52,756 nt of DNA from Burkholderiales bacterium (lineage in GTDB: Bacteria > Pseudomonadota > Gammaproteobacteria > Burkholderiales > Burkholderiaceae_C): the NCBI GenBank assembly GCA_026932235.1, contig JAIXKR010000162.1:28834-81589 (forward strand), read 5' to 3'. A program made the position numbers and the translations under genes. The notes beneath the pieces were generated by a model. The model was not told the DNA's origin, made no database searches, and worked only from the letters and a program-made list of their open reading frames with translations. Positions 29,518-39,953 of the stretch are shown piece after piece; the first letter of the stretch is position 1; each line of letters begins with the position of its first letter.

Positions 29518-30047
29518 TTGCGCAAGGCAGCGCCGAGCGCGAACACCGAGTTCGGCGCCGTGATCTTGATCGGCTTGACCACGGGCTGGCTGGAGATGGC
29601 CCGCTTGACGGGGGCCTCATCGATGGAGACGCCCTTGGCGAGCTGCTCGTCGACCAGCTTCTTCAAGGAAATCGAGTCCAGATACTCGATCATCTTCGTG
29701 TTCAGGCTCGTCCAGAGGTCGTGCGTCATGCACTTGCCCATCTGCTCGCCCATGCAGTTCTCCTTGCCGCCGCAGCTCGTGGCGTCCATCGGCTCATCGA
29801 CGGCGACGATGATGTCGGCCACCGAGATCTCCGCCGACGCGCGCCCGAGCGAGTAGCCGCCACCCGGGCCGCGCGTGCTCTCCACCAGTTCGTGGCGCCG
29901 CAGCTTGCCGAAGAGCTGCTCGAGATAGGACAGCGAGATGTGCTGGCGCTGGCTGATGGCCGCCAGCGCCACGGGCCCGGCGCCCGAGCGCAGGGCGAGA
30001 TCGATCATCGCGGTCACGGCAAAACGCCCCTTGGTGGTCAGTCGCAT
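29514..30047 (-). CDS. iscR: Rrf2-family regulator IscR
   Basis: A 177-residue winged-helix repressor that senses Fe-S status by its own [2Fe-2S] cluster. The start [18 protein letters not shown] is canonical; 51 extra upstream codons in the open frame are ignored. Cluster ligands are C92, C98, C106 and H109, i.e. C-X5-C-X7-C-X2-H, with two residues more between the second and third Cys than in E. coli. A type-1-like IscR box lies upstream (30155-30179), indicating autoregulation. The C-terminal 50 residues are extended and less conserved. Confidence 0.93.
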   Translation of the reverse strand: MRLTTKGRFAVTAMIDLALRSGAGPVALAAISQRQHISLSYLEQLFGKLRRHELVESTRGPGGGYSLGRASAEISVADIIVAVDEPMDATSCGGKENCMGEQMGKCMTHDLWTSLNTKMIEYLDSISLKKLVDEQLAKGVSIDEAPVKRAISSQPVVKPIKITAPNSVFALGAALRK

Positions 30048-30154
30048 CTTGATCTCCTGTCGGCAGTGATGGGCAACGCCTGCCGTCGGCGCGGGTCCGC
30101 TTGAACCATCTTGCCCGGTGCGGCCACAGCCGGCCAGGGAATACCCCCGACTGA

Positions 30155-30179
30155 AATCCCGACTGCTGTTGTCAAGTAT
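30155..30179 (-). promoter_or_regulatory. IscR type-1-like binding box
   Basis: On the minus strand ATACTTGAC, six bases, then AGTCGGG follow the E. coli type-1 pattern ATASYYGAC-N6-AGTCRRSTAT with correct spacing; the last three bases diverge. A second AGTCGGG followed by GGTAT lies just downstream (30142-30154). The box contains TTGACA, a possible -35. It sits about 108 bases before the iscR ATG. Confidence 0.75.
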
Positions 30180-30208
30180 ACACAAGACCCACCAAAACAA
30201 TCAAGCAT

Positions 30209-30753
30209 TCAGCGTGGGACCGCTCGCTCGGCGTCGCGCGCCGCGAGCTCCTCGCGCAGGGCGCGCACCAGCCCTTCGCAGGCATCCTCGACCAGATCCA
30301 GCATGCGCTCGAAGTCCCGTCCCGAACCATAGTACGGATCGGGCACCACCGGCTGGTCGCGATATCGCTGCGCATGGTTCATCAGCAATTCGACGCGCGC
30401 GCGCGCTTCGGGCGGCGCCATGCGCTCGAGCCAGCGCCGGTGGCCCTCGTCCATCGCCAGCATGCGGTCGAAGCGCATGAAGTCGCCTCCGACGACGCGC
30501 CGTGCGCGCAGCGCAGAGAGGTCGTAGCCGCGGCTGCGCGCGGCGGCGATGGCGCGCGGGTCGGGCGCCTCGCCGGCGTGCAGGTCCTGGGTTCCGGCCG
30601 ACCCGACCTCGATGCGAGCGCCCAGGCCCAGGGCATCGAGGCGGGCGCGCAGCACGCCCTCGGCGGTGGGTGAACGGCAGATGTTCCCCGAACAGACCAT
30701 GAGCACGCGCAGCGTCGGCGCCGCGCCTCGCCCCAGCCAGCGTCGCAGCGCCT

Positions 30754-30757
<4 letters not shown>
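30209..30757 (-). CDS. Low-molecular-weight protein tyrosine phosphatase
   Basis: A 182-residue phosphatase. The P-loop [14 protein letters not shown] gives the nucleophile Cys22 and Arg28 (C-X5-R), and the general acid is in VPDPYYG. Such enzymes dephosphorylate tyrosine kinases in capsule or stress regulation. The start overlaps the uvrB stop (ATGA), so it is translated with uvrB; the biological link is unclear. About 15 extra residues precede the core domain. Confidence 0.93.
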
Positions 30758-32862
<2,105 letters not shown>

Positions 32863-32913
32863 GGCGGCCTTCGCAGGCAGACGGATTCGGGCTTGGGCCG
32901 CAAGGCGGCTCGA

Positions 32914-32919
32914 TAGAAT
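32914..32919 (+). promoter_or_regulatory. Candidate -10 (TAGAAT) for tyrB
   Basis: TAGAAT lies about 115 bases upstream of the aminotransferase start, inside the uvrB/tyrB divergent gap. A weak -35-like TTGGGC is at 32893-32898 (15-base spacing). Confidence 0.4.
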
Positions 32920-33033
32920 CGGCGCTGGCGGCCCTGTGCTGCGGCCAAGCGCAACCGGCAAGCGTAGCGCAAGCCGCCCGCCCACCCTTTCCCTCGTTCT
33001 CCAGGCCCGGTTCGAACCGCGGCTTCGCCACCC

Positions 33034-34245
33034 ATGACCGCCTCCGCCTCCCTCTTCGCCGCCGTCGACCTGGCGCCGCGCGACCCCATCCTCGGCCTCA
33101 ACGAGCAGTTCGCCGCCGACCGCAACCCGGCCAAGGTCAACCTCGGCGTCGGCGTCTACTTCGACGATGCCGGCAAGCTGCCCGTGCTCGAATGCGTGGC
33201 CGCGGCCGAGAAGCAGCTCTTCGCCACCCCCAAGGCCAAGAGCTATCTGCCCATCGACGGCATCGCCGCCTACGACAAGGCGGTGCAGGCGCTGGTCTTC
33301 GGCGCCGACTCGCCGCTGCTTGCCGCGGGCCGCGTGGCCACGGTGCAGGCGCTCGGGGGCACGGGCGGCCTCAAGCTCGGCGCGGACTTTCTCAAGCGCG
33401 TCGTGCCCGACGCCAAGGTGCTCATCAGCGACCCGAGCTGGGAGAACCACCGCGCCCTGTTCACGAACGCCGGCTTCGCCGTCGAGAGCTACCCCTATTA
33501 CGACGCCGCCACGCGCGGCGTGCGCGCATCGGACATGCTCGCCGCCCTGCAGGCCGCGCCCGCGGGCAGCATCGTCGTGCTGCACGCCTGCTGCCACAAC
33601 CCGACGGGCTGCGACCTCACGTCCGAGCAGTGGGCGCAGGTGGTGCAGGTCGTGAAGGCGCGCGATCTGGTGGCATTCCTCGACATGGCCTACCAGGGCT
33701 TCGGCGAGGGCATCGCCGAGGACGGCGCGGTCGTCGGCCAGTTCGCCGCCGCGGGCCTGAACTTCTTCGTCTCGACCTCGTTCTCCAAGAGCTTCTCGCT
33801 CTACGGCGAGCGCGTGGGCGCGCTGAGCGTGGTCTGCGCCGACCGCGACGAAGCGCAGCGCGTGCTCTCGCAGCTGAAGATCGTCATCCGCACCAACTAC
33901 TCCAACCCGCCGACCTTCGGCGCGCAACTCGTCGCCACCGTGCTGAACACGCCCGAACTGCGCGCGCTGTGGGAACGCGAACTGGCCGGAATGCGCGAGC
34001 GCATCCGCGCGACGCGCCGCGCCCTGGTCGAGAAGCTGCAGGCCGCCGGCGTGAAGGGCGACCTCGCCTACATCACGCGGCAGAAGGGCATGTTCAGCTA
34101 CTCGGGGCTGTCCCGCGAGCAGATGCAGCGCCTGCGCAGCGAGTTCGGCATCTACGGCCTCGATTCCGGGCGCATCTGCGTCGCCGCGATCAACAGCCGC
34201 AACCTGGACACCGTGGTCGCCGCCCTGGCCGAGGTGATGTCCTGA
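33034..34245 (+). CDS. tyrB: Aromatic/aspartate aminotransferase (class I)
   Basis: A 403-residue PLP enzyme of the AspC/TyrB family. The PLP lysine is K252 in [23 protein letters not shown] and the conserved C-terminal Arg in [12 protein letters not shown] are present. It interconverts aromatic amino acids or aspartate with their keto acids, with glutamate as partner. Sequence alone cannot separate tyrB from aspC; the symbol reflects the common annotation of this subgroup in betaproteobacteria. It is followed by a 190-base gap carrying regulatory sequence for phaZ. Confidence 0.88.
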   Translation: MTASASLFAAVDLAPRDPILGLNEQFAADRNPAKVNLGVGVYFDDAGKLPVLECVAAAEKQLFATPKAKSYLPIDGIAAYDKAVQALVFGADSPLLAAGRVATVQALGGTGGLKLGADFLKRVVPDAKVLISDPSWENHRALFTNAGFAVESYPYYDAATRGVRASDMLAALQAAPAGSIVVLHACCHNPTGCDLTSEQWAQVVQVVKARDLVAFLDMAYQGFGEGIAEDGAVVGQFAAAGLNFFVSTSFSKSFSLYGERVGALSVVCADRDEAQRVLSQLKIVIRTNYSNPPTFGAQLVATVLNTPELRALWERELAGMRERIRATRRALVEKLQAAGVKGDLAYITRQKGMFSYSGLSREQMQRLRSEFGIYGLDSGRICVAAINSRNLDTVVAALAEVMS

Positions 34246-34337
34246 CTCGCACCCCACAAATGGGGGGCTGCCGCTGGTGTTTTCCCCGGTTCGCCAAAGC
34301 CCACGCGGGAGCAGCATGAATGTCAACAGTTGTATTT

Positions 34338-34354
34338 TTGCTGCACTGCATCAA
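34338..34354 (+). promoter_or_regulatory. Candidate PhaR-type site upstream of phaZ
   Basis: TTGCTGCACTGCATCAA stands out as AT-richer, TGC-repeated sequence in a GC-rich gap (34246-34435), 80 bases before phaZ. Related TGC/GCA-rich sites bind PhaR, the PHA-responsive repressor, at phasin and depolymerase promoters in PHB producers. A nearby TTGTAT (34330-34335) could be a -35. Assignment to PhaR is inference. Confidence 0.45.
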
Positions 34355-34423
34355 ATTGGACTCGCGTGTCAGCACCTCACCATGGTTTGACGTGCATCAT
34401 TGTCCAGCGGCGTACCGCAGCCC

Positions 34424-34429
34424 AGGAGG
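34424..34429 (+). promoter_or_regulatory. Strong Shine-Dalgarno that fixes the phaZ start
   Basis: AGGAGG lies 6 bases before TTG 34436. It decides the start in favour of TTG 34436 over an upstream in-frame TTG at 34400, which has no ribosome-binding site. Confidence 0.8.
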
Positions 34430-34435
34430 CCCGGA

Positions 34436-35722
34436 TTGCTCTACCAGATCTATGAAACCCAGCGTGCGCTGATGGCTCCGTTCGCGGAGTTCGCCAGCGC
34501 CTCGGCCAAGCTCTACGACCACCCGCTTTCGCCCTTCGCGCACCTGCCTCTGGCACAGCGCCTGTCGGCGGGCTTCGACCTGCTGCACCGCCTGGCCAAG
34601 GAGTACGAGAAGCCGCCGTTCGAGATCACGACCGCCACCGTCAACGGCGTCGAGGTCGCGGTGCAGGAGCAGGTCCGCGCCCGCAAGCCCTTCTGCCGGT
34701 TGCTGCGCTTCAAGCGCTTCACCGACAACCCGAAGGCGCTCGAGGTGATGAAGTCGCAGCCCACGGTGCTCGTGGTGGCGCCGCTCTCGGGCCACCACGC
34801 GACGCTGCTGCGCGATACCGTCAAGCGCCTGCTGCACGACCACAAGGTCTACATCACCGACTGGATCGACGCGCGCATGGTTCCGCTCGAAGCCGGAGCC
34901 TTCCGACTCGACGACTATGTCGCCTACGTGCAGGACTTCATCCGCCAGATCGGCCCTCACGTGCACGTGATTTCCGTGTGCCAGCCGACCGTGCCGGTTC
35001 TGGGCGCGATCTCGCTGCTGTCCAGCAACGGCGAGCCCACGCCGCGCACGATGACGATGATGGGCGGTCCGATCGACGCCCGGCGCAGCCCGACAACGGT
35101 CAACAACCTGGCGGTCAACAAGAGCCACGGCTGGTTCGAGCGCAACGTCATCTACCGCGTGCCGCCGAACTACCCCGGTGCGGGGCGGCGGGTCTACCCC
35201 GGCTTCCTGCAACACGCCGGCTTCGTGGCGATGAACCCGGACCGCCATGTCTCGTCGCACTACGACTACTTCCTCGACCTGATCCAGGGTCACGACGACA
35301 ACGCCGAGGCGCACCGGCACTTCTACGACGAGTACAACGCCGTGCTCGACATGCCGGCCGAGTACTACCTCGACACCATCCGCACCGTGTTCCAGGATTT
35401 CGCGCTCGTCAACGGCACCTGGCAGGTCGCGGGGCAACTCGTGCGGCCGCAGGACATCGTCGGCCCGGCCCTGTTCACCATCGAAGGCGAACTCGACGAC
35501 ATCTCCGGCGCCGGGCAGACGCACGCGGCGCATGACTTGTGCACCGGCATCGCCAGCGAGCGCCGCTTCCGCATGGACGTGAAGGGCGCCGGGCACTACG
35601 GGATCTTCTCGGGCCGGCGCTGGCGCGAGACGGTGATGCCGGCGCTGCGCCGCTTCATCGCGCGTCACAACGAGCCCGCGGCCACGCCGCTGTCCGCGCG
35701 GGGCGTCCGCCGCGTGAAGTGA
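34436..35722 (+). CDS. phaZ: Intracellular polyhydroxyalkanoate depolymerase PhaZ
   Basis: A 428-residue enzyme mobilising stored PHB granules. The start [11 protein letters not shown] matches the family; it uses TTG with an ideal AGGAGG site. The catalytic Cys182 lies in [11 protein letters not shown], the Cys-box typical of the Ralstonia PhaZ1 type (instead of a Ser lipase box); the acid is in the [11 protein letters not shown] region and His in [10 protein letters not shown]. No signal peptide is present, consistent with intracellular action. Its stop overlaps rnfB by GTGA, which links PHA breakdown to an electron-transfer protein in one transcript. Confidence 0.94.
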   Translation: MLYQIYETQRALMAPFAEFASASAKLYDHPLSPFAHLPLAQRLSAGFDLLHRLAKEYEKPPFEITTATVNGVEVAVQEQVRARKPFCRLLRFKRFTDNPKALEVMKSQPTVLVVAPLSGHHATLLRDTVKRLLHDHKVYITDWIDARMVPLEAGAFRLDDYVAYVQDFIRQIGPHVHVISVCQPTVPVLGAISLLSSNGEPTPRTMTMMGGPIDARRSPTTVNNLAVNKSHGWFERNVIYRVPPNYPGAGRRVYPGFLQHAGFVAMNPDRHVSSHYDYFLDLIQGHDDNAEAHRHFYDEYNAVLDMPAEYYLDTIRTVFQDFALVNGTWQVAGQLVRPQDIVGPALFTIEGELDDISGAGQTHAAHDLCTGIASERRFRMDVKGAGHYGIFSGRRWRETVMPALRRFIARHNEPAATPLSARGVRRVK

Positions 35723-36387
35723 AGACCGCGGCCGAGGCGCTGGCGGCCCTGCTGGCCGACGCGCTGCCGCAGACCCAGTGCCGGCGCTGCGGCTACGCCG
35801 ACTGCGACACCTACGCGCAGGCCATCGCGAACGGCCGGGCCGACCTCGACCGCTGCCCGCCCGGGGGTGCCGAAGGCATCGCCCGCCTCGCGCGCCTGAG
35901 CGGCCTGCCCGCGCGCGCGCTCGACCCCGACTGCGGCGAGGAGGGGCCTCGCGGCCTGGCGGTGATCGACGAGGCCGCGTGCATCGGCTGCACGCTGTGC
36001 ATCCAGGCCTGCCCGGTGGACTGCATCGTCGGCGCGCCCAAGCGCATGCACACGGTGATCGACGACCAGTGCACCGGCTGCGCGCTGTGCGTGCCCGCCT
36101 GCCCGGTGGACTGCATCACCATGCAGCCGGTGAGCGGCGAGCTGAGCGGCTGGCAGGCGTGGAGCGAGGAACAGGCGCGTTCGTCGCGCGCGCGCTACGC
36201 CGCTCGCCGCGCGCGGCAGCAGCGTGCGCAGCGCGAGCACGACGAGCGCCTGGCGCGGCATGCAGCGGGCGCGGCGGACGCATCGAGCACGGCCGATCCG
36301 GTGCCGGGCGACGCGCGGCGCCGCGCCATCCTCGAGGCCGCGCTGGCACGCGCGCGCGCACAGCGCGACGACAATCGGTCGCGATGA
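35719..36387 (+). CDS. RnfB-like ferredoxin without membrane anchor
   Basis: A 222-residue Fe-S protein starting at GTG 35719 (GTGA overlap with phaZ). It has the RnfB Fe-S domain ([13 protein letters not shown]...RCPPGG) followed by two 4Fe-4S ferredoxin motifs: [15 protein letters not shown] and [15 protein letters not shown]. Classical RnfB begins with a transmembrane helix anchoring it to the Rnf complex; this protein starts directly with the Fe-S domain, so it should be soluble. The C-terminal 80 residues are Arg/Ala-rich and charged. It is adjacent to nth, an Fe-S enzyme; this orphan rnfB-nth pair is common in betaproteobacteria. The role is unproven. Confidence 0.88.
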   Translation: MKTAAEALAALLADALPQTQCRRCGYADCDTYAQAIANGRADLDRCPPGGAEGIARLARLSGLPARALDPDCGEEGPRGLAVIDEAACIGCTLCIQACPVDCIVGAPKRMHTVIDDQCTGCALCVPACPVDCITMQPVSGELSGWQAWSEEQARSSRARYAARRARQQRAQREHDERLARHAAGAADASSTADPVPGDARRRAILEAALARARAQRDDNRSR

Positions 36388-37061
36388 TCACCGCCGCCGA
36401 CACCGAGCGCCTCTTCGCGACCCTCGCCGCGGCCAATCCGCAACCGCTGCCCGAACTGCAGTACAGCAGCGCGTTCGAACTGCTGGTCGCGGTGATGCTG
36501 TCGGCGCAAGCCACCGACGCCGGCGTCAACAAGGCCACCCCCGCGCTCTTCGCGCGCGCACCGACCCCGCGCGCCATGCTCGCGCTCGGCCTGGAGCAGG
36601 TGACCCTGCACATCCGCAGCATCGGGCTCTTCCGCACGAAGGCGCGCAACCTGCTGCAGACCTGCGCCCTGCTCCTCGAGCGCCACGGCGGCGAGGTGCC
36701 GCGCGCGCGCGCAGCGCTCGAGGCGCTGCCCGGCGTCGGCCGCAAGACCGCCAACGTGGTGCTCAACGTCGCCTTCGGCGAGCCGACGATCGCCGTCGAC
36801 ACGCACGTCTTCCGCGTCGCCAACCGCACCGGCCTGGCGCCGGGGCGCAACCCGCTGCAGGTCGAACAGCTGTTGCTGCGCCGCATCCCCGCGGCCTACC
36901 TGCGGCAGGCGCACCACTGGCTGATCCTGCACGGCCGCTACGTCTGCCTGGCGCGCAAGCCGCTGTGCGAGCGCTGCAGCGTGAGCGCCTGGTGCGAATA
37001 CGGGCGACACCTACAATCGCCATCGGCGCGTTCTTCGCAACGCCCGCCCGGGGGCCCATGA
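36384..37061 (+). CDS. nth: Endonuclease III
   Basis: A 225-residue DNA glycosylase/AP lyase that removes oxidised pyrimidines. The helix-hairpin-helix [12 protein letters not shown] carries catalytic Lys121, with Asp139 in VDTHVFR. The structural 4Fe-4S cluster ligands are C188, C195, C198 and C204 (C-X6-C-X2-C-X5-C). It overlaps the rnfB-like gene by ATGA and the following coiled-coil gene by ATGA. The last 15 residues are a nonconserved tail. Confidence 0.97.
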   Translation: MITAADTERLFATLAAANPQPLPELQYSSAFELLVAVMLSAQATDAGVNKATPALFARAPTPRAMLALGLEQVTLHIRSIGLFRTKARNLLQTCALLLERHGGEVPRARAALEALPGVGRKTANVVLNVAFGEPTIAVDTHVFRVANRTGLAPGRNPLQVEQLLLRRIPAAYLRQAHHWLILHGRYVCLARKPLCERCSVSAWCEYGRHLQSPSARSSQRPPGGP

Positions 37062-37270
37062 CCAAGCTGCACGACCTTGCCGAACGCGTGGACCGCCTCG
37101 TGCTGCGGCACGAGGAGCTCAAGCGCACCCACCAGCTGATGGAACAGCAGCTGCAGGCGGTGACCGCCGAGCGCGACAGCCTGAAGTCGCGCCTGGCGGC
37201 CGCGCGCGCGCGCATCGACGCGCTGCTCTCACGCCTGCCTGCCGATGGCGGCGCGGAGGCCAAACCGTGA
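37058..37270 (+). CDS. Small coiled-coil protein (ZapB-like)
   Basis: A 70-residue, almost entirely helical protein with a heptad pattern (residues 3-60: LHDLAERVDRLVLRHEEL...) and a short Pro-containing tail. It starts at an ATG overlapping the nth stop, and its own stop overlaps the zapA GTG. The size and coiled-coil character recall ZapB or the DUF904/TIGR02449 family found just before zapA in many betaproteobacteria, so a cell-division role is plausible. No enzymatic motif is present. Confidence 0.82.
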   Translation: MTKLHDLAERVDRLVLRHEELKRTHQLMEQQLQAVTAERDSLKSRLAAARARIDALLSRLPADGGAEAKP

Positions 37271-37590
37271 AGCAGATCGAGGTCACGATCATGGGCCACG
37301 GCTACCTCCTGGGCTGCCCGGAAGGCGGCGAGGCCTTGCTCGCCCAGGCCGTGGCCCGCGTCGACCAGGAGATGAGCCACATCCGCGACAGCGGCAAGGT
37401 CAAGGCGCGCGAGCGCATCGCCGTGCTCGCTGCGCTGAACCTCGCCTATCTGCTGGCGGAAGCGGCTCAGCGGCCCGGCATCGACCCGGCGGCGCCGGCG
37501 CGGGCCGCGTTCGATGCCGAGGGCATCGACGTCGATGCGTTGATGCACCGCGTCGATGCCGCGCTCGGCGGCGACGGCCAACTGCTGTAG
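37267..37590 (+). CDS. zapA: Cell division protein ZapA
   Basis: A 107-residue protein that binds and bundles FtsZ at the division ring. It has the globular head (VTIMGHGYLLGCPEGGEALLAQA) and a C-terminal helix with LNLAYLL. The start is GTG 37267, overlapping the stop of the coiled-coil gene (GTGA). It is the last gene of the phaZ-rnfB-nth-coil-zapA chain, just before 6S RNA, an arrangement also seen with zapA in other proteobacteria. Confidence 0.93.
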   Translation: MKQIEVTIMGHGYLLGCPEGGEALLAQAVARVDQEMSHIRDSGKVKARERIAVLAALNLAYLLAEAAQRPGIDPAAPARAAFDAEGIDVDALMHRVDAALGGDGQLL

Positions 37591-37670
37591 CTCGCGCCCG
37601 GCGCCGCGCCTTGCAGGCGCAAACGCGGCAGGGTGTGACCTGGGTCGCGCCGCGCGCACGCCGACGGTTC

Positions 37671-37676
37671 TAGAAT
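37671..37676 (+). promoter_or_regulatory. -10 element (TAGAAT) of the 6S RNA gene
   Basis: TAGAAT lies 80 bases after the zapA stop and 6-11 bases before the likely 5' end of 6S RNA. No good -35 is visible, as for other GC-rich promoters here. Confidence 0.65.
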
Positions 37677-37681
37677 GACGG

Positions 37682-37860
37682 CGTCCGTCGTGCGCTGCGG
37701 GTCCAAATTTCCTTGTTCCGATGCTCCATGAGCAGGGCTTGGAAAATCGCTCGGCTGGTGTGAGCATCTCGCGTCAGATGAACCCGAAGCCCTGCTGACC
37801 TCGCCCACCTGATCCTCTGCTGAAGGTTCAGGGACACGACCCCGGTTCACGGCGGACACC
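37682..37860 (+). ncRNA. ssrS: 6S RNA
   Basis: The location between zapA and the next gene is the conserved site of 6S RNA, which binds sigma-70 RNA polymerase in stationary phase. GGCTGGTGTGAGCATCTCG (37753-37771) resembles the conserved GGTTGGTGAGCATGCTCGG of E. coli 6S RNA. A perfect 10-bp stem (37731-37740 with 37787-37796) forms the apical arm, and GTCGTG (37687-37692) pairs with CACGAC (37835-37840) in the closing arm, with GTCC pairing GGAC outside. The ends are estimates. The rest of the 403-base gap (37861-37994) shows nothing I recognise. Confidence 0.85.
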
Positions 37861-37994
37861 CTTCGCCGCGTCCAGCGCGCGCCCGCACCACCCGCCTTGT
37901 CGCTCTTGTCCCTGCCCGCCCTTCGCTTCGCCCAGCCCGTCGACGGGATTCGCCCGCGGGCAGGCGCGGCGGCCGCCGGCCGCGGGGCGCAGCC

Positions 37995-38810
37995 GTGACG
38001 CTCGACGGGTGGCTGCTGCTGGAACTGCTGGCGCTGGGCAGCGTCGCGGGCTTCATGGCCGGGCTGCTGGGAATCGGCGGCGGCATGATGATGGTGCCGA
38101 TGATGACCTGGATCTTCGGCCGGATCGGCGTCGAGCCCGGGCAGGCCGTGAAGATGGCGATCGCCACGTCGATGGCGACGATCGTCTTCACCTCGCTTTC
38201 GAGCGTGCGCGCGCACCATGCGCGCGGCGCCGTACGCTGGGACCTGCTGCGCGGCCTGGCGCCGGGCATCGTCGTCGGCGGCCTGCTCACGGGCGCGGGA
38301 ATCTTCGCCGCCCTCGACGGCCGCGGCCTGGCGCTCTTCTTCGCCGCCTTCATCGGCTTTTCGGCGCTGCAGATGCTGCGTGACCGCAAGCCCAAGCCCT
38401 CGCGCCAGATGCCCGGACACGCGGGTCAGGTGGCGGTGGGTGGGCTCATCGGCTTCGTCTCGGGCCTGCTCGGCGCCGGCGGCGCCTTCCTCTCGGTGCC
38501 CTTCATGACCTGGTGCAACGTGCCCATCCGCGAAGCCGTCGGCACCAGCGCCGCGCTGGGCTTCCCGATCGCGGCCGCGAACACCGTCGGCTATCTGATC
38601 GCTGGCCGTGCGCTGGCGCCTGCACTGCCCGGCGCCTACGGCTATCTCTACCTGCCGGCGCTCGTGATCATCGCCGTGGCCAGCGTCAGCCTGGCACCCC
38701 TGGGCGCCCACGTCGCGCATCGCACCGACACGCGGCTCCTGAAGCGCATCTTCGCCGTCATGCTGCTCGGCCTGGCGGCCTACATGGCCTGGCAATCGCG
38801 GCGCGGCTGA
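37995..38810 (+). CDS. TauE/SafE (TSUP) family transporter
   Basis: A 271-residue membrane protein with about eight hydrophobic helices arranged as two repeats, each opening with the glycine-rich LLGIGGGMMMVP and LLGAGGAFLSVP signatures of the family. Members export or import sulfite, sulfoacetate, taurine-derived organosulfur compounds or other anions; the substrate cannot be assigned. The start is GTG 37995, giving an N-terminus right before the first helix. It lies after 6S RNA and convergent with the GGDEF-like gene, with just one base between stops. Confidence 0.88.
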   Translation: MTLDGWLLLELLALGSVAGFMAGLLGIGGGMMMVPMMTWIFGRIGVEPGQAVKMAIATSMATIVFTSLSSVRAHHARGAVRWDLLRGLAPGIVVGGLLTGAGIFAALDGRGLALFFAAFIGFSALQMLRDRKPKPSRQMPGHAGQVAVGGLIGFVSGLLGAGGAFLSVPFMTWCNVPIREAVGTSAALGFPIAAANTVGYLIAGRALAPALPGAYGYLYLPALVIIAVASVSLAPLGAHVAHRTDTRLLKRIFAVMLLGLAAYMAWQSRRG

Positions 38811-39812
38811 TCAGGCGTCGTCCAGGCGGATGCTCGCCAGCGTCACGTGGTTGCCGCCGCGACGGCGCGCCTGGACCAGGGCAGCCTCGCACGCGTTCAT
38901 CAGTTCGGGCAGCGTCTGCGCGGTATGGGGGAAACTCGCCACGCCCATGGCGACGGTGAAACCCAGTTCGCGCCCGTCCAGCATCACGATCTGCGTCGCG
39001 CAGCGCCGGCGCAAGCCCTCCATGCGCGCGTGCGCGGTGGCCAGGCCGACGCCCGAGAGCAGCACCGCGAAGCGCTTGTCGTCGAGGCGGCACGAGGCGT
39101 CCATTGCCCGCGTGCCGCTGCGCAGCAGGCGCCCAACGGCTTCGAGGACGAGCGCACGCGCGGGTTCTCCGGCGGCCTGCACGTCGGGCGCTGCGGGATC
39201 CAGTTCGACCAGCACGAGCGCGAACTCGCGCTGCTCGCGCGTCGAGAGGTCGGCCTCGCGCCGCAACTGGTCCTCGAAGTGCGCGCGTGTGTAGAGACTC
39301 GTCGCCGGATCGCGCAAGGCCTGGTCCGCGAGTTCGCGCCGCAACTCGGCGTTGCTTCGCTGCAACTGCTCCACCTGGTCGAGCGCGGTCTGCAATTGCC
39401 GCTGCTGCTGGCGCTCGGCCGCGCAGTCGAACCAGAGCGCGCCGAGTTCCTTGCCTTGCACCAGACGCAGCACGCGGAACTCGCGCACCTGCCCATGCCG
39501 CTCGAGGCGATGCTCGCTCCACAGCGGCGCTGCCTGCGCCAGCGCGGTCTGCTCGGCTGCGCGCAGCGCACTGGCCGTCGAGCCGTCGAACCACTCGATG
39601 TCGCCATGGCCGCGCACTTCGGCCGCGGAACGGCCGAGGAAGACCGCCATCGCCTCGTCGACGTGCAGGTAGCGACCGCTGGCCGCGTCCTTCACCGCAA
39701 GCATGCCGCCTTCACGCGCCAGCAGCGCGCGCAGCAGGGCCGCAACCAACGGCATCGGCGCCGCCACGGCAGCGCTGTCCCCGGGCTCGATCGTCGTCAC
39801 CGCGTCGCTCAT
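38811..39812 (-). CDS. PAS + degenerate GGDEF domain protein
   Basis: 333 residues from ATG 39812; an upstream in-frame ATG (39881) would add 23 residues but overlaps the rpsU promoter. It comprises a PAS-like sensor (about 25-135, [27 protein letters not shown] region), a Gln-rich coiled-coil linker, and a GGDEF-type domain beginning at [20 protein letters not shown]. The active-site loop that should read GGDEF is DDKRF (in [14 protein letters not shown]), so diguanylate cyclase activity is unlikely. It may bind nucleotide or act as a regulator. The N-terminal part has no membrane helix. Confidence 0.85.
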   Translation of the reverse strand: MSDAVTTIEPGDSAAVAAPMPLVAALLRALLAREGGMLAVKDAASGRYLHVDEAMAVFLGRSAAEVRGHGDIEWFDGSTASALRAAEQTALAQAAPLWSEHRLERHGQVREFRVLRLVQGKELGALWFDCAAERQQQRQLQTALDQVEQLQRSNAELRRELADQALRDPATSLYTRAHFEDQLRREADLSTREQREFALVLVELDPAAPDVQAAGEPARALVLEAVGRLLRSGTRAMDASCRLDDKRFAVLLSGVGLATAHARMEGLRRRCATQIVMLDGRELGFTVAMGVASFPHTAQTLPELMNACEAALVQARRRGGNHVTLASIRLDDA

Positions 39813-39864
39813 GGAAGCAAGCTTAGACGAAGTCGGTGCGAACCGATTCGCCAAGGAAGACGCC

Positions 39865-39894
39865 TTGAAGAACGCCATCAAGACGCGCTAGAAT
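39865..39894 (+). promoter_or_regulatory. rpsU promoter
   Basis: TTGAAG (39865-39870), 18 bases, TAGAAT (39889-39894), 60 bases before the rpsU ATG. The -10 is followed by CCGCTTTT, as in the guaB promoter. Confidence 0.65.
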
Positions 39895-39953
39895 CCGCTT
39901 TTTTCCGGCGCGAACGCGCATTGGAACCGGTTTTCCCCCCAACCCGCCCACGC

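Noticed and set aside
32863-33033. LexA (SOS) box upstream of uvrB
   Set aside because: No CTGT-N8-ACAG-type palindrome was found in the uvrB/tyrB gap.
34251-34264. Small hairpin (CCCCA/TGGGG) after tyrB as a terminator
   Set aside because: The stem is only 5 bp and not followed by a T run; too weak to call.
32863-34326. N-terminal extension of the uvrB frame by 488 codons
   Set aside because: It is antisense to the aminotransferase gene and unlike UvrB; the canonical start is at 32862.
34400-34435. phaZ starting at TTG 34400
   Set aside because: It has no ribosome-binding site, and the family begins at LYQ; TTG 34436 has an AGGAGG six bases upstream.
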